Source: Strigops habroptila
Taxonomy: Eukaryota > Chordata > Aves > Psittaciformes > Psittacidae
Direction of reading: 5' to 3'
DNA length: 64,000 nucleotides
NCBI RefSeq assembly: GCF_004027225.2
Contig: NC_044282.2
Location: forward strand, 69,861,787-69,925,786
Shown: piece by piece, positions 59,001 to 64,000 of the stretch
Layout of the letters: each line of letters begins with the position of its first letter
Position numbering within the stretch: position 1 is the stretch's first letter
Notes under the pieces: generated by a model
What the model was told of the DNA's origin: nothing
The model's input: only the letters and a program-made list of their open reading frames with translations
The model's database searches: none
Made by a program: the position numbers and the translations under genes

Positions 59001-60230
59001 AAGAAGTAACTGAAGTGATTTTACAAACTCAACGTGTGTCTCTTACTGCATAACCTTCCAAACCTCTCCTGTAGGTATCTGTTACAACCAAGAGCATCAT
59101 CAGAAAGATCCAAGGAAAAGCAAAGTAGAAATAATGGTAATTTAAAATTGCAGCCTGGAATATGTGCTTGTAGCATTTTTTATCAGTTAGTTTACTGTAA
59201 GAACTTAAAGGAACCCCCCAGAAAATCTATGCTAAGACTTTAATACTATACTATCAAGTTATTCTATTTTAAATAGAATCATAGAACGGTTAGGCTTACT
59301 CGTTTTTCAGATAAATTCTTAATTAAATGTCCTTATATCTCCTTTAAGTCCATCAAAAAGGTGCTTTTTACTCCCTTCCTGGCCCAGTATCTCAAGCCCA
59401 TGGAAGCAATGACAGTAACCATACCTCAGGCTATACTTCCTCCAAACCCAGGTTCATTTGCAGCCTCGATTTTGCTGTTACTATGAAAGTCTTTTCTGCA
59501 GAGCCTGAAGACTGGTAAGCAGGAGCAACCTTACTGCAAAGGCCTGTGAGACACATCATGCAAACAGGCTGAAAGAAAAAAGAGAAAATGTCTTCTGGAA
59601 GGTATGCAGAATCTTTTTCACTTACAGCAAAAGAAGAAAGTATTTACAGCAGAAAGATGCTGTTCCATTGGCAGTGTCTTGCTGTCAACTGCCAAGCTGC
59701 TAACTCTCCTAAGGACCTCCATTGCACTACCAACTCTAATGCTTGTGGATGTGAATATCCTTCTGAACCTAAATGAGGATATGTCGGTAGGATTGTTCAA
59801 CATTGCTTCATAAACATAAAGCATCTGTGGTCACAGTGATTTGAAGAGAATGATAAAAGAAAATTGCTTATAATTTTATTTTAAATATTTTAAAAAGATA
59901 AGCATGAAATAAAGTTACATTTCCTTAGGTAATTTGCACATACGTTATAAAAGCAGTATGAAAAAGCACTGTGCAATTAAAAATTACCTCTATCTTACAA
60001 TAACAAATAAGTCTGTTCATATATGAAGAACTCTTCCCAACAGCAATATCTGCACATCCAGGTGACTGCATATATAAAACAATCTTCATTTCTCCAAAGG
60101 CTGAACGCACCATCACTTGTATCCACAGCTTGGGCTAGGAATAAGTGTTCACATCAAAACTGCACAAGCAGAAATTGTAGTTATTTTGAAACCCCGCCAA
60201 AAAGGTGGGCCTTGAATGATCAGCAACATT
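53041..60230. other. Intergenic region between JAG1 and SLX4IP
   Basis: About 7.2 kb separate the two convergent 3' ends. No exon or RNA gene is recognised. A small GC-rich patch lies at about 53506-53552, and a CR1 tail scrap at 59272. Overlapping frames of 104-105 codons on opposite strands at 55434-55764 have no family resemblance. The rest looks unique. Confidence 0.6.
59272..59298 (-). repeat. Possible CR1 3'-tail scrap
   Basis: AATAGAATCATAGAACGGTT followed by 'aggctt' looks like the inverted terminal CR1 sequence, but only about 27 bp can be compared and the sequence after it does not continue the match. Confidence 0.35.
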
Positions 60231-60246
60231 AAATCCTGGTTAAAGA

Positions 60247-60252
60247 TTTATT
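60247..60252 (-). terminator. SLX4IP: Candidate SLX4IP polyadenylation signal
   Basis: TTTATT on the plus strand gives AATAAA on the minus strand, the first canonical signal after the SLX4IP stop, implying a 3' UTR of about 0.5 kb. A variant ATTAAA lies earlier at 60440-60445. Which one is used cannot be read here. Confidence 0.4.
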
Positions 60253-60739
60253 TGAAATGAGCTCAATTCGCCTTACTTGTAAAGATCATGTGAATAAACC
60301 ATAGCCTAATGCAGAGAGAAAGGAAGAATTAGTTTTTACTAAAACAGTGTTCTGAAAGAAGCAAAACACTGAACCACTGCAGCTGCTAACAGATCACAAA
60401 AGTGGGTTTAACTTTGGCTGTCATCAGCTGATACGACTTTTTAATAGCACTGAAACATACGGAGATCTAAAATTTTGCTTAGTAAATATTATAAGAGATT
60501 TTTCTTTCTATAAATACTACCCTGGTTTGTACAATATTAATGTCTAAGCCCTAAAGAATTATCTTCATTACAGTTATGACTAAGATACTTCAAATAATTT
60601 TTCTTTAAAAGTTTTATCTTGGTTTTACTTTGGATTTTGGTTATTTTTCATTGTTTTGAATTGCTTCCTACTTTTTGCATATCCTTTCCAAACACAAGTT
60701 TGGCTGTCCACCCGCGTTGTCAAGGTAGTATTTCAGACT

Positions 60740-61550
60740 TTATGACTTTTTAAGCCTTCGAAGTTTTAACTTCCTGAGACCATTTTCAACTTCTTTTTTT
60801 CTTTTCTGGCTAAGCTTCCCTGAAGACACAGGCTGCAGCTCTATACTTGGTGGTGGCATCCCATCTTCAGTGGTTGGGCTTGGCTCATTTTGCCTTGTCT
60901 GTGCTATATTGTTCTTCACAGAAAGAGGCTGGGAGAGGTTTCTTCTCAAAGTTAGTGACTCCTCATCAGATGCAGCCTTTGTCATGTCTTGTTTAGAAAA
61001 CAACCCAGAATTAAGTGGGGCCTTCTCCTCCAGGAATGGACCTAAACAACCATCATCATATTTACTCATTTCTGTATTGCTAGGAATGAAAGGAGTCCCT
61101 TCAGAGGACACTTTTTTGAAATGCTCTAACTTTTCTTCTGGAGCACAGCTCTTCTGTTGAGCCTGTGTTTTGGTCACTTCTTGACTTCGCTTTGGAGCTA
61201 GCACGGCTGTCTCAGAGCTACAAGGAGGGTTCTCACTCCAAAGAGTCGCCTTCAACCACTCCACAGAGTGAGGTTTTTGCTGGCTGCTAACACAATCTGG
61301 CTGTCTCTGATTAACATAATTTTCCAGCTCTAGAACAGGAAGTTCCAAGTTGCTCTCAACTATATTTGTGCAGTCCTTTAGCAGTCCTGGACTCCTACGC
61401 ATCACTTCAGATTGAGGGCTGAGAGAAGTTCGATGGTCATTCTTCCTGTTCCCTGTCTGTGAGTCCACTGAGCCAAGGGACACTTTCTTGGAGTCCTCGC
61501 TGATTTGAGGTTTGCTTGTGCTACTTTTCTTTAGTTTTGTCCTTTTCACA
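60740..61550 (-). CDS. SLX4IP: SLX4IP last coding exon
   Basis: SLX4IP binds the SLX4 scaffold of structure-specific nucleases and acts in crosslink repair and telomere maintenance in the nucleus. This exon starts after TTGCAG at 61551-61556; its first base completes an ATT codon with the previous exon, giving KEI|VKRTK, the junction I recall in the human protein. It codes 269 residues and stops at TAA (60742-60740). The region is low in structure, rich in Ser, Lys and Gln. It has a QQKPH...LK block shared with the human protein and ends in a basic cluster (LRKLKLRRLKKS). The open frame runs on to 61585 upstream, but that part is intron. Confidence 0.88.
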
Positions 61551-63027
61551 CTGCAATGGAAAGGAATTTTGTTCTTAATTTTCAATCTTCCCTTCCTACA
61601 GACTCTGAAGCACCACTAGGACAACCCTCCTTCCAAACACGGAAAAATCCCCTGTATATCATCTTGACAAGCAGTAATGTTTGTCTAGTGTGGATAATAT
61701 CAAGTGTTATCCATCTGATTTTCCACTGCACTAGGGGAACCCTATTTATTAATGACTAAGCCATGAAGGAGTTCACATTCTATTCCAAGAGGCAGAACTA
61801 GATTCATTACAGATGTTAAAGGTCAACACAGCATAAGTATATTGAATTCCTTCCCAAACTGGCTAGATAAAATAGCATTTCATAAGTGACCAAATGATTT
61901 CAAACCATTCCCATATATTCAGATGCATAATGTGTATCTAAAGAATACAGGGGGGCAGGCAGGGAGGCAGCGTGCGCCTCTCTGTGTGAGAGTTTCTAAT
62001 CTCTATTTTAGAATGTTCCTCTGGAATTTTTCCCAGGCCATTTCAAAGCATTACTTTAAAGTTAACCACTACTCATCTAGCACCAAGCCCCTTCATCTGC
62101 AAGGACTTAGGTAATGCAAGTAGATGATATTCTAAAAGGAATTATACAGGAAAATGGGATCACAAGGGACCTGATGGAGTGTCAGTACATAAACACTCCT
62201 CAGCAGGGTGTTACCTATGCATCTATGTTTCGCATAGGCTCTAAGATTAACTTTATGCACAAGTACTGAAGCTGCATTTTCAGACTAGATATTACTATGG
62301 ATCATCCCAGGCTGAGACCACTTTCTGCTGCTCTGCTGATGCTGAGCAGTTCCCAGGTCAGCATATCTAACTCTTCAGAAAGAGGGCTCTTGTGAATCAG
62401 GCAGAGCTGGCGTATCTCCAAATCTAATCTCATTTCTAAAGACAACACAGATGAGACAACATGGGTAAAAAAGCTGCCACGGTTCACAGCAAATCCCTGA
62501 TTCTGCAGTTGATCTGGGGCTACTGGCAGCTTGCACAAGTAAGAACAGCATCCTGGTACAGCACAGGACCAGTATAATGTTCAGCTGACCAACTAACCCA
62601 CCTCATCCACTACACCAGGGACACTCTTTTAACTGTGAGCAAAGATCCAGGCTAGTATCATGGTCCAGTGCAGACTCTCAAAATGAGCAAAAAAATATAT
62701 TTGCAAAGTGTTTTGCACCAGATTCAAGCACCACATATTTATTTTGGCTCAGGGCTTCATTCAAGTTAAAAAACACCCTGTTTTGATTCTGCCTAGCACC
62801 ATGTGAGATATCTATGTGGGTTGTAATAGCTTTTTTCATGCCATACAAAACAACAATGATCATTTTATGTGCTCATCCACACTGGAGTAAGTAGTCTCTT
62901 AGTAATCTGAAATAATATTTTGTAAAGGAGATCATATTATGTGAAATTTTATTACACGAGCTAGATTCTATTTACCCAAATTTTACCAGACTATAAATTT
63001 AACACCTTAGAAAGAAGAGTGACATAC
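61551..63027 (-). other. SLX4IP: SLX4IP intron between the last two exons
   Basis: 1477 bp with GT donor (63027-63026) and AG acceptor (61552-61551) on the minus strand. I see no repeat or other gene in it. Confidence 0.8.
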
Positions 63028-63137
63028 ATTTCTTTCAAGATGTCTTGCTTTATTTGTTCGTTCAGACTAATCTCCAGCTTCTTGTTCTCAGCAGATTCAG
63101 TAAAATATTCAGACGTCCCATTGGAAAGTTCTTCTTT
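63028..63137 (-). CDS. SLX4IP: SLX4IP penultimate coding exon
   Basis: The 110-nt exon encodes KEELSNGTSEYFTESAENKK then LEISLNEQIKQDILKE plus AT of the next codon. It parallels the human stretch before the KEIVKRT junction (acidic start, a 'SDYFAE' type core). The start is taken after the CAG at 63140-63138. The donor reads AAT|GTATGT. Earlier exons, with the N-terminal SLX4-binding part, lie beyond the window. Confidence 0.8.
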
Positions 63138-64000
63138 CTGCTCCAAAAGAAAACACAGGTTTAAACCATGACACACCAAGCTATGATTATTCAACATAAA
63201 ACTCCATTTCTAATACTAAGACTTACAGATGTTCTTTATTATTTTGATCTGAGCAACCTAAGAGAAACAGAATTATTTTTCATCTTTTAATATTGGGGTG
63301 TCTAGTCGGTTCCCTCCCCGTCAGACTCCAATGAACGTATTTCATACGCTAAATTATCCCACAAACAAACAAGACTGTAATGTAAAGGATGCAGCTTTCC
63401 AAACCCTCTGAGGAAACTGTTGGCAAATATTTGACATCTTTGTGGCTCAAACTGTGACAAATGCCAGGAATCTCTCTTGCAGACAGGAGCATGTTTGTCA
63501 GCTTTTTTTCTGAAGAGACTGACTGGCGCAGTGGTCTATACACTTATTCTCAGAAGAATTCCCATGATTTTCCATACTTACACAAAAATATACAGAGTTT
63601 ATTTACACATTTCAGGAGGCAAGGGTTAAAACTTTTAATACGAACTTTCAAACGCTCACAGCTTGGAGTGGTTGGCTACTACAGGACAACAAGGGAATTC
63701 TTTCTGGTCTCAGCTAACAGCAGCACCATGGTTTTATATAATATGAGATCGGGGCGAAAGGGAGGGAAGGAAAATGCTCTTTTTCTTCAAGCTGTGCGCA
63801 TTTCCTTTCACAATGAAACAACCTCAATCAGAGAAGGGCCAGTTGCTGACTTCACTATTAAAAACTATACACTCAAAAAAAAAGTATTATTTCAGAGGCT
63901 ATGGAAAGCAGAGGAAAAAACGTGGCAACATTAGAGAAGGGGCTTTGTGCATCTTCTTTTTTTGACAGCACTTTTCTTCAGCAGCCTGCATGATGCAACT
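63138..64000 (-). other. SLX4IP: SLX4IP intron, continues past the window
   Basis: No further SLX4IP exon is recognised up to the right edge. The open frames at 63349-63543 (minus) and 63461-63934 (plus) show no homology and no splice context. Confidence 0.6.

Noticed and set aside
61551-61585. Extension of the SLX4IP open frame to an ATG at 61585
   Set aside because: A strong acceptor (TTCCATTGCAG) ends at 61551 and the phase fits the upstream exon exactly, so these 35 bases are intron.

Overview
The window is genomic DNA from a bird. Several copies of the avian CR1 LINE 3' end lie in it, with the typical terminal ATTCTATGATT repeats and the conserved 'CCATGGGCAGGGACACC' segment. Unique sequence is otherwise high, introns are moderate in size, and a dense CpG island marks one promoter. 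Nothing in the sequence fixes the species.

The main gene is a complete JAG1 (Jagged-1, Serrate-1 type Notch ligand) on the + strand. I assembled 26 coding exons from 17386 to 51512. All junctions used are GT-AG, and reading phase is kept across every one. The joined CDS is 3657 nt, which gives 1218 residues plus a stop, the length I recall for human JAG1. The protein has a signal peptide, an MNNL region, a DSL domain, 16 EGF-like repeats, a cysteine-rich (VWC-like) region, one membrane helix and a tail ending in the PDZ ligand EYIV. The 3' UTR runs to about 53035 and has a canonical AATAAA at 53005.

Layout: 1-15.9 kb is the upstream flank. It has no recognisable gene but carries CR1 copies, older MIR/CORE-SINE-like remnants and a few structured motifs. 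About 15.9-17.6 kb is the CpG island with the promoter, an ATG-free leader and exon 1. From 17.4 to 51.5 kb is JAG1: introns 1-5 are large (0.9-10.9 kb) and introns 6-25 are compact. From 51.5 to 53.04 kb is its 3' UTR. From 53.04 to about 60.2 kb is an intergenic gap without a gene. From about 60.2 to 63.14 kb, on the - strand, lie the last two coding exons of SLX4IP, whose product binds the SLX4 nuclease scaffold; its remaining exons lie beyond the right edge.

JAG1 and SLX4IP converge tail to tail, as I recall for human chromosome 20p12. The two genes have unrelated jobs: cell-cell Notch signalling for one, and DNA repair and telomere maintenance for the other.

I found no undescribed multi-gene system here. 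The more unusual sequence observations are small: a near-perfect 14-bp-stem hairpin in intron 2, a three-arm switching hairpin in intron 13, a diverged 67-bp segment present in both intron 15 and intron 22, a palindromic NKX2-like site in intron 3, and seed matches for miR-21 and miR-34 in the JAG1 3' UTR.
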